Position numbers and translations under genes: made by a program. A stretch of 62,283 bases of DNA from NCBI GenBank assembly GCA_002343395.1, contig DDSN01000121.1, positions 1,393-63,675 on the forward strand, in the 5' to 3' direction. Every line of letters begins with the position of its first letter. Position 1 is the first letter of the stretch. The notes beneath the pieces are model-generated. The model saw nothing but the letters and a program-made list of their open reading frames with translations, was not told the origin of the DNA and made no database searches. Below are positions 1-8,313 of the stretch, piece by piece. The stretch is from Hyphomonadaceae bacterium UBA2389. GTDB lineage: Bacteria; Pseudomonadota; Alphaproteobacteria; Caulobacterales; Aquidulcibacteraceae.

Positions 1-497
1 TGGTCCGCAACGTCGCCAATCTGGCGCCGCCACAGGACGCGAACTTCCTATCCGTGCTGCAGTTCGCGGTCGAGGTGCTGAAGGTCAAGCACGTCATAGT
101 CTGTGGCCATTACGGATGCGGCGGGGTGCGCGCTGCGCTCTCGGGCAAGCGCCATGGCCTCATCGACCATTGGCTGGCGCCGATCCGGTGTCTCTATGAA
201 GATGATGTGGAGCACTTCGATCGCATTCTGGACTTCGAAGCGCGGCTCAACGCGGTGTGCGAAGCGAACGTACTTGTGCAGGTGCGGGCGGTCGCGGCTA
301 ATCCGTTTGTCCTGGATGCATGGGCGCGCGGACAGAAGCTGGCCATCCATGGTTGGATCTATTCAATCAAGGACGGGCTCATCCGCGATCTGCAGGCGTC
401 AGTCTCTGGGCGAAAGGATGCGGCGCGATTGAGGGTCAGAACCGCGGCGCTCCCCAAGCCCGCCCCACCGCGCGCGTCAGAGTCCGCGGATGGATGA
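1..497 (+). CDS. beta-class carbonic anhydrase, 5'-truncated by the window edge
   Basis: This would interconvert CO2 and bicarbonate with an active-site zinc. The reading frame is open from base 3 and the start lies outside the window. The visible part begins with RNVANLAPP, and HYGCGG follows about 35 residues later; this is the family's zinc-ligand segment (His-x-x-Cys). A helical C-terminal part with LAIHGWIYSIKDGLI is also typical. The tail after about residue 140 is Pro/Ala-rich and unconserved. The stop overlaps the first ATG of mobA by 8 bases, so the two are probably co-transcribed. The N-terminal Cys-Asp/Arg zinc ligands cannot be checked here. Confidence 0.9.
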   Translation, partial: VRNVANLAPPQDANFLSVLQFAVEVLKVKHVIVCGHYGCGGVRAALSGKRHGLIDHWLAPIRCLYEDDVEHFDRILDFEARLNAVCEANVLVQVRAVAANPFVLDAWARGQKLAIHGWIYSIKDGLIRDLQASVSGRKDAARLRVRTAALPKPAPPRASESADG

Positions 498-1161
498 CCG
501 CATCGAAGTCGCGTCTTCGCCGTGCGGAGGAGGCGAGGCGGAATTTGGATTCCCCCGGATGCTGCCGGAAATCGCCGCGCTCGTACTCGCTGGCGGGGAG
601 GGGCGACGCATGGGCGGCGGCAAGCAGGCGCGGCTGCTTGGCTCGCGGTGTCTGCTTGACTACGCCATCGCGTCAGCAACCCGACATGGCGGGCCTGTCG
701 CGATCGGCGTGCGCGACCCTGCACAAGCGCCCCCCGGTATGGAGTTTGTCATCGACTCGGAGCGCGCGGAGGGGCCGCTCGCTGGCCTTGTCGCCGGACT
801 GGCTTGGGCGGAGCGATCGGGGGCGCTGTTCTTGTTGACTGTGCCCTGCGATGCGCCGTTCCTGCCAGGCGACCTCGCCGTGCGCTTGCTCGATCGTCTT
901 CGACAGACCGGAGCTATGGTGGCGCTCCCGATGAGCGCCGGGCGGCTGCATCCGTCCTGCGGTCTTTGGCGGATTGATGCCTTGATGCACACCGCCGCCT
1001 ATATCGCCACCGGACGGACATCGCTTCACGGGTTCACCGAATTAGTTGGCCTTGCTGTCGAGGACTGGGGCGCGCCGGAGCGCGACCCGTTTTTCAACGT
1101 CAATACGTTAGAGGACTTGGCCATTGCAAAAGGCTGGCTGACTCAGCCGCATTTGGAATAG
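490..1161 (+). CDS. mobA: molybdenum cofactor guanylyltransferase MobA
   Basis: MobA transfers GMP from GTP to molybdenum-molybdopterin, giving the guanine dinucleotide cofactor used by DMSO-reductase-family enzymes such as nitrate and formate enzymes. The nucleotide-binding motif LAGGEGRRMGGGKQ is at about residues 33-46 and the metal-binding region VPCDAPFLPGDL at about 117-128, both in the right order for the family. The first ATG at 490 overlaps the carbonic anhydrase end. An ATG at 559 (MLPEIAALVLAGG) gives the more usual N-terminus and may be the true start. The 3' end overlaps the 3' end of nrdJ by 19 bases, tail to tail. Other cofactor genes follow beyond nrdJ. Confidence 0.9.
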   Translation: MDDRIEVASSPCGGGEAEFGFPRMLPEIAALVLAGGEGRRMGGGKQARLLGSRCLLDYAIASATRHGGPVAIGVRDPAQAPPGMEFVIDSERAEGPLAGLVAGLAWAERSGALFLLTVPCDAPFLPGDLAVRLLDRLRQTGAMVALPMSAGRLHPSCGLWRIDALMHTAAYIATGRTSLHGFTELVGLAVEDWGAPERDPFFNVNTLEDLAIAKGWLTQPHLE

Positions 1162-3365
1162 CCGCACTCGAAGCACGTGTCGCAACCCTCTTTGCGCACC
1201 AGCCCCGGCGCGCCACACTTGGGGCACAATGCTCTACGCGTCTGTGTCGACTGCGCATCGGCGATGAATTCCGTGGCGACGGCGGTCGCGTCGAGATGCT
1301 GCTGCACGATGTCGCCGATCGCGGCGAGCACGCTTGGGACGTATCGCCCGCCGATCCAGGCGCCGCCGCGCGGATCGAACACGGCCTTGAGCTCTTCAGC
1401 GACAAAGCGCACATCGCCGCCGCGCCGGAACACAGCCGACATCATGCGCGTGAGCGCCAGACTCCAAGCGTAGTGTTCCATGTTCTTGGAGTTGAGGAAG
1501 ATCTCGAACGGCCGCGCGCCGCCGGCTTCCTCGACATCGTTGATCGTGACGTAAAGGGCGTGTTCGCTGTCTGGCCATTTTACCTTGTAGGTGGCGCCGC
1601 CGAGCTTTGGCGGGCGCTTGGGCAGCGTGAAGGACGGCTCGGGGGGCGGCGCGAACTCTGGCGCCGGCGGCGGCGCGATCGTGAGAATTGATCCTGTGAT
1701 TGGGTTCGGGCGGTAGGTTGTGCAGCCTTTGCACCCGAGCGTGTAGGCTGTGGCGTAGATATCGGCGAACGCCTCGAAAGAGATATCCTCCGGGCAGTTG
1801 ACGGTCTTGGAAATGGCGCTGTCGATGTGCGCTTGAGCGGTGGCTTGCATGCGCAAATGGTCGTCCGGCGTGAGCGTCTGCGCGCTGACGAAGGCGTGTT
1901 CGGGCGGAGGCGTATCGCCATGTAGGCGCCGCCATTGGGACAGCGCATAGTCTTCGACGGCTTCCTCACGGGTTGAACCGTCTGCCTGGCGGACCTTTCG
2001 CGAATAGCTGAAAGCAAACACCGGCTCGACGCCCGAGGAAACATTGCCGGCGACCAATGATGTCGTTCCGGTCGGGGCGATGGTGGTGAGGCAGGCATTG
2101 CGAAGCCCGTGTTCGGTGATCAGCGTGCGCGTTTCTTCGTCCAGGCTGGCGAGTGAAGGCCGAGTAAGCATGGACCGGTCCCAGAGCGGAAACGCACCTC
2201 GTTCGGCCGCGAGTTCGGCGGAGGCGCGGTATGCTGCGCGTTTGATCGCGCCGAGCCAGCGTTCGGTGAGGGCCACGGCCTCGTCTGATCCATAGCGGGC
2301 GCCGCAGAAGATGAGCGCGTCCGCCAAACCGGTGACGCCAAGCCCGATGCGCCGCTTGAATTTGGCCTCCGCTTCTTGTTGCGGCAGAGGGTAGTTGGAA
2401 ATGTCGATGACATTATCGAGCATGCGGACGGCGGTCGCGGTCAACGCCTCCAGCGCCGCTTCGTCAATGCCCGCGCCAGCGGAGAAGGGCTGCTCCACCA
2501 GCCGTGCAAGATTGATGGCGCCGAGAAGGCACGCCCCGTAAGGCGGCAAGGGCTGCTCGCCGCAGGGATTGGTGGCGGAAATGGTCTCCATGTCGGCGAG
2601 GTTGTTGAGCGCATTCACGCGGTCGATAAAAATCACGCCCGGCTCGGCCCCATCATAAGTGGCGCGCATCAGCCGCGCCCAGAGATCGCGCGCTGGCACG
2701 GTGCGGTAGACGACGTCGCCGAAGCGCAACGGCCAGTCCGCGCCGGAAGCGAGCGCCGCCATGAAAGCGTCGGTCACCAAGACCGAAAGGTTGAAGTTGC
2801 GGAGCCGCGATGCGTCGCGCTTGGCATCGATGAAGTCCTCAATGTCGGGGTGATCGATCCGCAGGCAGCCCATCATCGCGCCGCGCCGCGAACCCGCGCT
2901 CATCACCGTTCGGCACATCGCGTCCCAGGCGTCCATGAACGAGAGCGGGCCCGACGCATCCGCGCCAACCCCGCGCACCGGCGCGCCCTTGGGGCGGATG
3001 GTGGAAAAGTCCATGCCCACGCCGCCGCCTTGCTGCATGGTCATCGCCGACTCGCGCAGATGCGAGAAGATGCCCTCAAGCGTGTCGGGGACGGTCCCCA
3101 TGACGAAGCAATTGAAGAGGGTGACCTGACGGCCCGTGCCCGCGCCCGAGAGGATTCGTCCCGCAGGCAGGAATTTGAAGTCCGTCAATGCATCTAAGAA
3201 TCGCACGCGTAGCTTAGCGCGCTCCTCAGGGCGTTCCGCCTCCGCAAGCGCGGTGGCGACACGGGCCCAGGTGGCTTCAACGTCGGGTTCGGGCTCGCCT
3301 TGAGGCGGCGCAAAGCGGTATTTCGCGGACCAGATTTCCGAGGCGATAGCGGCGTCGAAGGCCAT
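1143..3365 (-). CDS. nrdJ: adenosylcobalamin-dependent (class II) ribonucleoside-diphosphate reductase
   Basis: Reduces ribonucleotides to deoxyribonucleotides with a B12-generated thiyl radical, so it works with or without oxygen. It is 740 residues from the ATG at 3365, which is preceded by AAGGGGA; upstream in-frame ATGs look spurious. Visible family features are QQGGGVGMDFSTIRPKG near residue 110, the catalytic segment NPCGEQ near residue 265, and a Cys-rich C-terminus (CPKCGAPG...CFECGYSKCG) that probably binds zinc and re-reduces the active site. It is transcribed divergently from ric. The shared upstream region contains an FNR-like palindrome at 3491-3504. I saw no cobalamin riboswitch in the short leader. 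Confidence 0.95.
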   Translation of the reverse strand: MAFDAAIASEIWSAKYRFAPPQGEPEPDVEATWARVATALAEAERPEERAKLRVRFLDALTDFKFLPAGRILSGAGTGRQVTLFNCFVMGTVPDTLEGIFSHLRESAMTMQQGGGVGMDFSTIRPKGAPVRGVGADASGPLSFMDAWDAMCRTVMSAGSRRGAMMGCLRIDHPDIEDFIDAKRDASRLRNFNLSVLVTDAFMAALASGADWPLRFGDVVYRTVPARDLWARLMRATYDGAEPGVIFIDRVNALNNLADMETISATNPCGEQPLPPYGACLLGAINLARLVEQPFSAGAGIDEAALEALTATAVRMLDNVIDISNYPLPQQEAEAKFKRRIGLGVTGLADALIFCGARYGSDEAVALTERWLGAIKRAAYRASAELAAERGAFPLWDRSMLTRPSLASLDEETRTLITEHGLRNACLTTIAPTGTTSLVAGNVSSGVEPVFAFSYSRKVRQADGSTREEAVEDYALSQWRRLHGDTPPPEHAFVSAQTLTPDDHLRMQATAQAHIDSAISKTVNCPEDISFEAFADIYATAYTLGCKGCTTYRPNPITGSILTIAPPPAPEFAPPPEPSFTLPKRPPKLGGATYKVKWPDSEHALYVTINDVEEAGGARPFEIFLNSKNMEHYAWSLALTRMMSAVFRRGGDVRFVAEELKAVFDPRGGAWIGGRYVPSVLAAIGDIVQQHLDATAVATEFIADAQSTQTRRALCPKCGAPGLVRKEGCDTCFECGYSKCG

Positions 3366-3490
3366 GGGTGCAGTCCCCTTGTGCGGCGCGCCCAAGCGAC
3401 GGCCAGCTTCGACACGACAAGGAGAACCGCTTCGCGCGAGTCGCAAATGATTGATGCTCCCGCTGCGCTTGGGCGGGCTCAACGCCTCAC

Positions 3491-3504
3491 TTGAAATCCG
3501 TCAA
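3491..3504. promoter_or_regulatory. FNR/NnrR-type palindrome between nrdJ and ric
   Basis: TTGAAATCCGTCAA matches the CRP/FNR-family consensus TTGAT-N4-ATCAA at 8 of 10 positions, and it fits the looser TTG-N8-CAA of nitric-oxide-responsive NnrR/DNR proteins. Its centre lies about 65 bases upstream of the ric start codon and about 130 upstream of nrdJ. The flanking genes (nitrosative Fe-S repair, oxygen-independent RNR, molybdenum cofactor synthesis) are typical low-oxygen targets. One imperfect site found by eye is suggestive only. Confidence 0.5.
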
Positions 3505-3562
3505 ACGCGCTTTGGGCGTGTCGCACTAAGCTGACGGCGCAGAGATTGGAGGACAGACGCCC

Positions 3563-4243
3563 ATGCTTGACCAGGCCGTTAAGGACATTGCTCTGGAACG
3601 CCCCGGCGCCACCGCCGTTTTCCGCCGCAACCGCATTGACTTTTGCTGTAATGGCGGACGTTCGCTGGCCGACGCGGCGGCGCGGCGTGGCCTGGACCCC
3701 TCCGCCCTGTTGGCGGAGCTGGAGGCGCTGGCGCCGCAGCTGGCGCAGGCACTCCCCGATGATGCGGACGGCCTGATCGCACACATACTCACCCGCTTCC
3801 ACGAAACCCATCGGCGCGAGTTGCCTGAACTGATCCGTCTGGCGCGGCGGGTGGAAGCTGTGCACCGCGACCATGATTACTGTCCCAAGGGGCTTGCCAG
3901 CTTTCTGGAGGAAACTGCTGCGGAACTCGAAGACCACATGATGAAGGAAGAGATGGTGCTGTTCCCGATGCTGCGGGCGGGGCGGGGCGCCATGGCGGGA
4001 ATGCCGATCATGCGCATGCGCATGGAGCACAACGAACACGGCGATCGGCTGGAGCAATTGGCTGCTCTGACCGGCGAATATTCCCCGCCCGAGGGCGCTT
4101 GCACAACCTGGCGCGCACTATATGCGGGCTGCGCGAAGCTTGACGGCGATCTGCGCGAGCACATTCATCTGGAGAACAACAAGCTGTTTCCGATGTTTGA
4201 AGGTGGCGAGCCGGCAGCAGGTTGCGGCTGCGGGGGGCACTGA
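3563..4243 (+). CDS. ric: RIC/ScdA/YtfE-type di-iron Fe-S cluster repair protein
   Basis: Repairs iron-sulfur clusters damaged by nitric oxide or oxidants using a hemerythrin-like di-iron centre in the cytoplasm. The 226-residue product has the N-terminal DUF542/ScdA_N domain (ERPGATAVFRRNRIDFCCNG, about residues 10-29). A hemerythrin HHE domain follows, with His residues in HILTRFHETHRRELP, HRDHDY, LEDHMMKEE, RMEHNEHGD and REHIHLENN. The length is normal. The last residues (CGCGGH) form an unusual Cys/Gly tail. It leads a compact operon: moaD starts one base after its stop. An FNR-like site upstream would fit anaerobic or NO induction. Confidence 0.93.
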   Translation: MLDQAVKDIALERPGATAVFRRNRIDFCCNGGRSLADAAARRGLDPSALLAELEALAPQLAQALPDDADGLIAHILTRFHETHRRELPELIRLARRVEAVHRDHDYCPKGLASFLEETAAELEDHMMKEEMVLFPMLRAGRGAMAGMPIMRMRMEHNEHGDRLEQLAALTGEYSPPEGACTTWRALYAGCAKLDGDLREHIHLENNKLFPMFEGGEPAAGCGCGGH

Positions 4244-4244
4244 A

Positions 4245-4499
4245 ATGCCGCGTGTGCTCTTCTTTGGCCGGCTGCGGGATATGGCGGGATGCAGCGAGCG
4301 CGAGATCGCGTGCGAGAACGATCTTGATCTCCCGACGTTTCGCCGCTTGGCGTCCCTTGGCGACCACGATTTGGAGGAGGCGCTGGCGGCGCGGTCGGTG
4401 CGCGTCGCGCTAAACGCCGTGCTTGTGCCGGTGGCGGCGACGTGCAGCGTCTCGCCGGGCGACGAAGTGGCGTTCATGCCGCCGTTCTCGGGTGGGTGA
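4245..4499 (+). CDS. moaD: molybdopterin synthase small (sulfur carrier) subunit MoaD
   Basis: Ubiquitin-like sulfur carrier whose C-terminal Gly-Gly is thiocarboxylated and donates sulfur to cyclic pyranopterin monophosphate within the MoaD-MoaE synthase. The 84-residue product begins MPRVLFFGRLRD and ends in PPFSGG, with the essential terminal Gly-Gly. An acidic SPGDEVAFMPP segment before it is characteristic. Its ATG follows the ric stop by one base and its stop is followed one base later by the GTG of the TauE-like gene, so translation is probably coupled. The partner moaE lies after the transporter gene. Confidence 0.92.
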   Translation: MPRVLFFGRLRDMAGCSEREIACENDLDLPTFRRLASLGDHDLEEALAARSVRVALNAVLVPVAATCSVSPGDEVAFMPPFSGG

Positions 4500-4500
4500 G

Positions 4501-5244
4501 GTGGAGCTTGATAGCGCCGCCCTTGTGTTGCTCACCGGCGCCGTGTTTGCGGCTGCGGCGCTCTATTCTTCCGTGGGCCATGGCGGCGCCTCCGCCTACA
4601 TCGCGCTGATGGCGCTGGCGGGGTTGGCGCCGGAAGAGATACGTCCCGCCGCGCTTGTGCTGAACATCGTCGTGGCGAGTCTTGGCGCCTATCGCTTTGT
4701 TCGCGCGGGGCGGTTTGATTTCAGTGTCTTCTGGCCCGTTGCCGTAACTGCGATACCGGCTGCCTACTTCACTGGAGGAATCGATTTGCCGGAGGCAGTC
4801 TATAGACCCCTTCTGGGTATCGCGCTTGGCGTTGCGGCGCTCCGCTATCTCATATGGCCGCAGATTGACGCGGTGAAGGTCGTGCGGGCGCCAAGCAAGG
4901 TGGTTGCGCTGCCAGCGGGCGCTGCGCTTGGCGCGCTCGCGGGCCTCACTGGCATTGGCGGCGGCGTCTATCTGTCGCCCTTGCTTGTGTTCGCCGGGTG
5001 GGCGGATGCGCAGAAAGCAACCGGGGTCGCGGCGTGCTTCATTGTCGTCAACTCGCTGGCCGGCCTCGCCGGGCGCGCACCCTCACTCTTGACGCTGCCG
5101 AGTTATCTCCCCTGGTTGGCGGCGGCGGCTGTTGTCGGCGCCGGGCTTGGCACGGCATTGAGCCTGAAGGCGTTCGACAAGAAGGGCACCTTGCGGGCCA
5201 TGGGGATCGTCCTTGGCCTCGCCGCTGCGGCGTTGGTGACCTGA
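4501..5244 (+). CDS. TauE/SafE (DUF81) family sulfite/anion exporter
   Basis: Predicted inner-membrane protein of the TauE/SafE family, whose studied members export sulfite, sulfoacetate or related organosulfur anions. From a GTG start at 4501 it is 247 residues, almost entirely hydrophobic, with roughly eight membrane segments. Family hallmarks are SSVGHGGASAYIALMALAGL near the N-terminus and the internal repeat LAGLTGIGGGVYLSPLLVF in the second half. It sits inside the Moco operon between moaD and moaE and shares one base with the moaE start. That position suggests a role tied to cofactor synthesis, for example handling of sulfur or of an oxyanion. The substrate cannot be read from sequence. 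Confidence 0.85.
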   Translation: MELDSAALVLLTGAVFAAAALYSSVGHGGASAYIALMALAGLAPEEIRPAALVLNIVVASLGAYRFVRAGRFDFSVFWPVAVTAIPAAYFTGGIDLPEAVYRPLLGIALGVAALRYLIWPQIDAVKVVRAPSKVVALPAGAALGALAGLTGIGGGVYLSPLLVFAGWADAQKATGVAACFIVVNSLAGLAGRAPSLLTLPSYLPWLAAAAVVGAGLGTALSLKAFDKKGTLRAMGIVLGLAAAALVT

Positions 5245-5690
5245 TGCGCGTTGTTGTTTCAACGCAGGCCTTCGCGCCCGACCAGGAGCTGGCGTCGTTC
5301 GCGCGCGGCGGCGAGGCAGGCGCGGTGGCCAGCTTCGTCGGCTATTGCCGCGCTGAGGGCGGAGCGGTCGAGCGGCTTGAGCTTGAGCACTATCCCGGCT
5401 TCACCGAGGCGGCGATCGCGCGCCTCGCCGGGGATTCCCTGCGGCGCCATGGCTTGATCGATCTTCTGGTGATTCACCGGGTCGGCGCGATTCCAGCGGG
5501 CGAGGCCATCGTTCTGGTGGCCGCGTCAAGCGCGCACCGGCTCGAAGCTTTGACGGCGGTCAGCGAGGTCATGGACTATCTCAAAACCGAAGCGCCGATC
5601 TGGAAAAAGGAAATTGGTGCGGACCGTGCGCGATGGGTCGAGCCCAGCGCGGCGGACCGCCAAGCCGCCGCTCGTTGGGCGGAGAATTGA
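5244..5690 (+). CDS. moaE: molybdopterin synthase catalytic (large) subunit MoaE
   Basis: Forms the heterotetrameric synthase with MoaD and inserts two sulfurs into the pterin precursor. It is 148 residues. LELEHYPGFTEAAI (about 45-58) and EAPIWKKEIGADRARWVEP (about 115-133) are family signatures; the latter carries the catalytic lysine pair. The ATG shares its A with the TGA of the upstream TauE-like gene, a classic coupled overlap. The gene order moaD-transporter-moaE splits the usual moaDE pair. Confidence 0.95.
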   Translation: MRVVVSTQAFAPDQELASFARGGEAGAVASFVGYCRAEGGAVERLELEHYPGFTEAAIARLAGDSLRRHGLIDLLVIHRVGAIPAGEAIVLVAASSAHRLEALTAVSEVMDYLKTEAPIWKKEIGADRARWVEPSAADRQAAARWAEN

Positions 5691-5701
5691 GGATTGCTGA
5701 C

Positions 5702-6280
5702 ATGAGCCCAGACGCTGTCACTCTCTCGCCCGGCGGTGAGCTGCGTGAGGACTTGCCGTTCAAACCTGTGCGGATCGCCGTTGTCACCGTATCAGATACA
5801 CGCACGCTCGAAACCGACACGTCTGGCGCGTTGCTCGCCAAGCGCCTTCAGGCGGACGGTCATCTTTTGGCTGATCGCTTCGTCGTCAAGGATGATGTCG
5901 AACAAATCCGCGCCGTAGTGCGAAGGCTTGTGGACAGCAATGTCGCTGACGCGATCCTCACCACGGGCGGCACCGGTCTCACAGGACGCGATGTGACGCC
6001 AGAAGCCATCGAGCCGCTTCTCGACAAGCGTATGGAAGGGTTTTCCACGATCTTCCATCTCGTGAGTTATGAGATGGTGGGGCTTTCGACGCTGCAATCT
6101 CGTGCGTTGGCTGGGCTGATCAAGGGCGTGATCGTGTTCTGCATGCCAGGCTCGAACGGCGCCTGCAAGGACGGCTGGGACAAGATCATCCGCTGGCAAC
6201 TCGACAGCCGTCACATGCCCTGCAACATGGTCGAACTCATGCCGCGCTTTAACGAGCATCTGACCCATGACTGCACCTAA
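5702..6280 (+). CDS. moaB: molybdopterin adenylyltransferase MoaB/MogA-type
   Basis: Adenylates molybdopterin before molybdenum insertion, or is its MoaB paralogue. It is 192 residues from ATG 5702. VRIAVVTVSDTRTLETDTSG starts the MoCF fold, and TTGGTGLTGRDVTPEAIEPL is the hallmark nucleotide/pterin-binding loop. MPGSNGACKDGWDKII and SRHMPCNMVELMPR are typical of MoaB-subfamily proteins. The last 14 bases overlap the moaC start. Confidence 0.93.
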   Translation: MSPDAVTLSPGGELREDLPFKPVRIAVVTVSDTRTLETDTSGALLAKRLQADGHLLADRFVVKDDVEQIRAVVRRLVDSNVADAILTTGGTGLTGRDVTPEAIEPLLDKRMEGFSTIFHLVSYEMVGLSTLQSRALAGLIKGVIVFCMPGSNGACKDGWDKIIRWQLDSRHMPCNMVELMPRFNEHLTHDCT

Positions 6281-6755
6281 GGATCTGACTCACCTTGACG
6301 CCGAGGGCCGCGCGCGCATGGTGGATGTCGGCGGCAAGCCGATGACGGTGCGCGAGGCGCTCGCGGAAGCTTGCATCATCATGCAGGCCGATACGTTGCG
6401 CGCCGCGCTCGCTGGCGACGTGAAGAAGGGCGATGTTCGGTCGGTCGCGGAAATCGCGGGCGTCATGGCGGGCAAACGCACGAGCGAGCTGATCCCTTTG
6501 TGCCACGCGATCGCGCTGTCTAGTCTCATTGTCGATGTAACGCCAGAAGATAGCCTTCCGGGCTTCCGCATCACGGCGCGCGCACGCACGGCGGGGCAAA
6601 CCGGCGTCGAGATGGAAGCGCTGGCGGCCGCGAGTGTGGCTGCGCTCACCATCTACGACATGCTCAAGGCGCGCGACCGCGCGATGCGCATCGAAGGCGT
6701 GCGCGTGCTCGAGAAATCAGGCGGCGCTTCGGGTGCGTACAGGGCGTCCACATGA
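6267..6755 (+). CDS. moaC: cyclic pyranopterin monophosphate synthase MoaC
   Basis: Converts the MoaA product 3',8-cyclo-GTP into cyclic pyranopterin monophosphate. The 162-residue protein shows KKGDV, GKRTSELIPLCHAIALS, GVEMEALAAASVAALTIYDM and LKARDRAM. These include the conserved His and the catalytic Lys-Asp pair. Its normal partner moaA is not in this window, so the GTP-cyclising step must be encoded elsewhere. The gene overlaps moaB by 14 bases and moeA by 4 (ATGA). Confidence 0.96.
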   Translation: MTAPKDLTHLDAEGRARMVDVGGKPMTVREALAEACIIMQADTLRAALAGDVKKGDVRSVAEIAGVMAGKRTSELIPLCHAIALSSLIVDVTPEDSLPGFRITARARTAGQTGVEMEALAAASVAALTIYDMLKARDRAMRIEGVRVLEKSGGASGAYRAST

Positions 6756-7942
6756 CCAGCGTCGCCGAGGCCCGTGCGGCAATGTTGGCGGCAGTGCGGG
6801 CCCTGCCGGGCGAAGCCGTCGCTCTGGAACATGCGCTGGGGCGCACATTGGCTGCTCCAGTGCGTGCGTTGCGTGCACAGCCGCCTTTCGCGGCGTCGGC
6901 CATGGACGGCTACGCTTTACGCGCAGCCGATACGCCGGGCGTGCTCCGTATCGTGGGCGAGTCAGCGGCGGGACATGCATTCGCGCGACCACTGAGCGTA
7001 GGCGAGGCGGTGCGGATATCGACCGGTGCGTCAGTGCCCATTGGCGCTGATGCCGTGCTTATTCAGGAAGACGCCCGCGTCGAGGGAGAGCAACTGCATT
7101 CGGGTGCTGTGGCTCCCGGTAGGCATCTCAGAGACGCAGGGGTTGATTTTGCCGCAGACGAGATTGTGCTTGAAGCAGGCCGTGAGCTCGATCCGATTGC
7201 GCTGGCGCTGGCCGCTGCGGCAGGCGCCGCGACTGTGGAGGTTGCGAGGCGCCCTCGCGTGACGATTCTTTGCGCAGGCGACGAGATCGCGCCGCCGGGC
7301 GCGGTGCTCAGGGACGATCAGATATTTGAGTCCTGCTCGTATGCGATTGCGGGGCTAGCGACGCAGTGGGGCGCGCTCACGACGCGCGTCGGCGCTTTGC
7401 CTGACGTTCCCGCCGCAATCGCATGCGCTGCTGAGGAAGCGCTACGCTCATCCGATCTCGTGGTCTTTATCGGATCGGCGTCGGTTGGGCCACATGATCA
7501 CGCGCGGTCCGCGTTTGAAAGTCTCGGCGCCGGGATCGTTGTTCCCAAGGTCGACATGCGGCCGGGTAAGCCGACGTGGTTCGCGACAACGCCTCTCGCG
7601 CCGGTGCTGGGGTTGCCCGGCAATCCCGCGTCGGCGATCGTGGCGGCGGTGTTGTTCCTTAAGCCGCTGCTCGAACGCATGCTGGGGCGAAGTGGCGACG
7701 TCGCACTGGCCAATGCACGACTACTGGCGCCGCTGCCGGCCAACGGGCCCCGGGAGGCTTACCTGCGGGCGCGGGCCGTCGAGAATGGCGGAGAAATGTG
7801 GATCGACGCTTCGGCGGACCAGGACTCCTCACTGCTTTCCGTCTTTGCCGGGGCGAATGCCCTCTTGCTGCGGCGCGCGCAATCGTCTTCGGTAGAGCGA
7901 GGACAGAGGGTTGAGTTTCTCCCAATGGGTCGCGGCGTCTAG
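6752..7942 (+). CDS. moeA: molybdopterin molybdenumtransferase MoeA
   Basis: Inserts molybdate into adenylated molybdopterin. At 396 residues it has the usual length and order: an N-terminal domain with AMDGYALRAADTPG (about 50-63), a central MogA-like MoCF domain (VTILCAGDEIAPPG; GSASVGPHDHARSAFES; VDMRPGKPTWFA; GLPGNPASA), and a C-terminal beta-barrel domain. The central loop reads SVGPHDH where SVGDYDH-like sequences are common, so one conserved acidic position appears replaced; the following Asp is kept. It is the last gene of the operon that begins with ric. No clear terminator follows it. Confidence 0.94.
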   Translation: MTSVAEARAAMLAAVRALPGEAVALEHALGRTLAAPVRALRAQPPFAASAMDGYALRAADTPGVLRIVGESAAGHAFARPLSVGEAVRISTGASVPIGADAVLIQEDARVEGEQLHSGAVAPGRHLRDAGVDFAADEIVLEAGRELDPIALALAAAAGAATVEVARRPRVTILCAGDEIAPPGAVLRDDQIFESCSYAIAGLATQWGALTTRVGALPDVPAAIACAAEEALRSSDLVVFIGSASVGPHDHARSAFESLGAGIVVPKVDMRPGKPTWFATTPLAPVLGLPGNPASAIVAAVLFLKPLLERMLGRSGDVALANARLLAPLPANGPREAYLRARAVENGGEMWIDASADQDSSLLSVFAGANALLLRRAQSSSVERGQRVEFLPMGRGV

Positions 7943-8313
7943 TTCTCAATTTATGCGATAGAGCGGGCGACGGTTGTTTGCATCTCCAACCCGGACATTC
8001 GACAGCTTTCGCCGGCAAGCGGAAATGTGCGACGGAGGAAATGTCGGTGGTTTGGTTGGCCTCGCTAAAAAATGCGAGCAAATACCGCGTGATATCCCTC
8101 CGCGAAACAATCGAGTGGGAGTGACGGGCCGCATATGGCCCCTGAAAAACCCAATAATATCGACATTAATCGCATTGGATGCGGCGATGTATCATCGCTG
8201 ATGATGCATCGCCGCGATGACAAGGTCCGCGGCGCGGCGCGATAAGGAGCGATGCGCATTTGTTGATCGGAATAGCGCGCAGAAACGCGTTGATCTCCGT
8301 TTGACTCGGAGGT
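7943..8313. other. 371-base non-coding gap after moeA
   Basis: No convincing gene is present here: short open frames lack codon structure and ribosome-binding sites. The gap has lower GC than its flanks near 8065-8170 and contains the near-perfect inverted repeat at 8181-8215. A shorter GGGCC/GGCCC inverted repeat occurs near 8128-8143. It may hold the promoter of the following GST-like gene. Confidence 0.6.
8181..8215. repeat. 16-bp inverted repeat with 3-base loop
   Basis: Arms 8181-8196 (GCGGCGATGTATCATC) and 8200-8215 pair at every position on the plus strand if one G-U pair is allowed; the loop is GCT. No T-run follows on either strand, so it is not a standard intrinsic terminator. It could be a protein-binding palindrome, an RNA processing or stability hairpin, or a copy of a dispersed intergenic element. 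Confidence 0.7.

Noticed and set aside
3366..3490. Possible cobalamin riboswitch upstream of nrdJ
   Set aside because: The leader is short and I could not find a B12-box-like element or the expected multi-stem structure.
5691..5701. Moco riboswitch or internal promoter in the moa cluster
   Set aside because: Intergenic spaces are at most 11 bases, leaving no room for a structured leader.
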